DNA of 64,000 bases from NCBI GenBank assembly GCA_025449115.1, contig JAHLKC010000014.1, forward strand, positions 248,001 to 312,000, in the 5' to 3' direction. The translations under genes and the position numbers were made by a program. Below the pieces are notes generated by a model. It did no database searches and had not been told where the DNA came from. It saw only the letters and a list, made by a program, of their open reading frames with translations. The number at the start of each line of letters is the position of its first letter. The first letter of the stretch is position 1. Below are positions 63,029-64,000 of this stretch, piece by piece. The DNA comes from Chytridium lagenaria. Lineage: Eukaryota > Chytridiomycota > Chytridiomycetes > Chytridiales > Chytridiaceae.

Positions 63029-64000
63029 TCAAAGAAGGGAAGGACGAGGCTCAGCCTGGTATTGGTAATGAAGCTCCAACACATCTGTCCTGCTAATGAA
63101 CTTCCAACCATCGGCCGTAACATGGTAGACTATAAAAAGGAAAAAGCAAGTTAGATCCAACTTATATCAATGCTGTACCTGTAACATATCCTCCACTGTA
63201 AGCATCACGGAATGTGGCATGGTAGATAGCCCTGCGCCCCAAATCAATGGCCTCCTCAACACTCAAGTCTGGTCGATACCCTGCATCCAACACGCCGTAA
63301 GCGTAGGTAGAGCCTGACCCAACGGAGAACAGATGGTTTTTAAGCCTCTGTCCATCAGAATCCACATAATAGAGTTGAGGTCCCTAAGAAGTTAGCATGA
63401 AATCCTGAATATTCCTCACAGTTTTATCCCATCCAGTCACCATCGTTCCCTACATAAAATATCATCAGCCTGATTCATACGAGAGAAAAAAAATAGAGGA
63501 TAGACTCACCATAGAAAGTCCCATCCCTTTATAGGCATACACCATGTTTGAAAGCAGCTTCGAGGCGGCCGCAACCGAAATCCTTTCCTTGTTCGCAAGT
63601 TCATACAATCTAGAATGTCAACCTACAATTTGAATCGAGGCAGACCTGCAGCGACGCCCAAGCTCACGTTCCCAAAAAGAACAGTCAGCAGCTCCACCAG
63701 CCATGGTTCCGAGGAGGTACTTATTAATTTCAATAATCTTTTTGACCGTTTGAGATGCTGTAAAGGGAAGAAGTCAATGTTAATGCTATATTCATGCAAG
63801 ACCAAAGTCTTTATGTACATGAATAGATATGTGAAAGTATCAAAGGTGGGGCCATACATATGTAAGAGCCCCCAGTTGCTCGGGAGTCCACAGCGACAAT
63901 AACACCGTCGTTGAACTTGAAGGCTAACGTAGTGGTTCCATGCTGTATTTTGATCCTTTGGGCAGCATCAACGCTTGTCTGATGCTTCAAGAACTCGATA
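63029..64000 (-). CDS. PRE2: 20S proteasome subunit beta-5 (5' partial)
   Basis: Chymotrypsin-like catalytic subunit of the proteasome. Visible exons 63858 to beyond 64000, 63646-63757, 63510-63609, 63420-63449, 63179-63383 and 63029-63129. The catalytic N-terminal Thr lies in [10 protein letters not shown] (processing site Gly-Thr). Further motifs: [80 protein letters not shown] and [10 protein letters not shown]. All frames join cleanly. Introns are 100, 36, 60, 36 and 49 nt. Start codon and propeptide lie outside the window. Confidence 0.96.

Overview
The window is nuclear DNA of a fungus. The evidence is spliceosomal introns in almost every gene (mostly 33-105 nt), alpha-aminoadipate lysine biosynthesis (LYS1), TRP4, a fungal-type NAD(P)H nitrite reductase relic, and Ty1/copia, Ty3/gypsy and Helitron elements. 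ANP32 and an L-type lectin domain, together with intron-rich genes, suggest an early-diverging (chytrid- or zygomycete-like) lineage rather than a yeast, but I cannot place it further. I saw no rRNA, tRNA, CRISPR array or telomere.

Layout. (1) 1-19.8 kb is a compact housekeeping block: a probable peptide:N-glycanase C-terminus with an L-type lectin domain (+); GFA1, LYS1, PGM and TRP4 (all -); mitochondrial AspRS, ECO1, ANP32-like and RAD1 (+); a UBX5-like Cdc48 adaptor (-); LSM6 and CAF1/POP2 (+). Gaps are often under 100 bp, with two divergent pairs only 67 and 41 bp apart. (2) 20-31 kb is mobile: a Helitron helicase relic, then a Ty3/gypsy pol on the minus strand. The gypsy pol is interrupted by a solo LTR and by a roughly 3.5-kb insert that carries an APE2-like nuclease next to an unknown ORF. 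(3) 31-40.5 kb holds an unknown multi-exon gene with a Ser/Glu-rich tail, a GGAT-type microsatellite, a 33-bp minisatellite, and relics of an AAA ATPase and a UBA-domain protein. (4) 40.5-50.4 kb holds pieces of a nitrite reductase gene broken by LTR elements, including one complete copia element (family A, 43056-48514, target duplication CACCT). (5) 50.6-53.1 kb is repeat DNA with a roughly 330-bp diverged tandem unit hit by a solo LTR (TCCGT duplication). (6) 53.2-60.7 kb is a nest of two copia families, rearranged, with a solo LTR (CTCGC duplication) inside a Gag gene. (7) 60.7-62.9 kb holds degenerate unrecognised sequence. (8) 63.0-64 kb is the proteasome beta-5 gene PRE2 (-, running off the window).

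Two cross-cutting observations. Many otherwise intact conserved genes contain single-base shifts, mostly in homopolymers, which points to sequence or assembly indels rather than many pseudogenes. The palindrome ACGCGT, the known MBF/MCB box of fungi, is strongly over-represented in copia family A and occurs in the LTRs of all four LTR families seen here.
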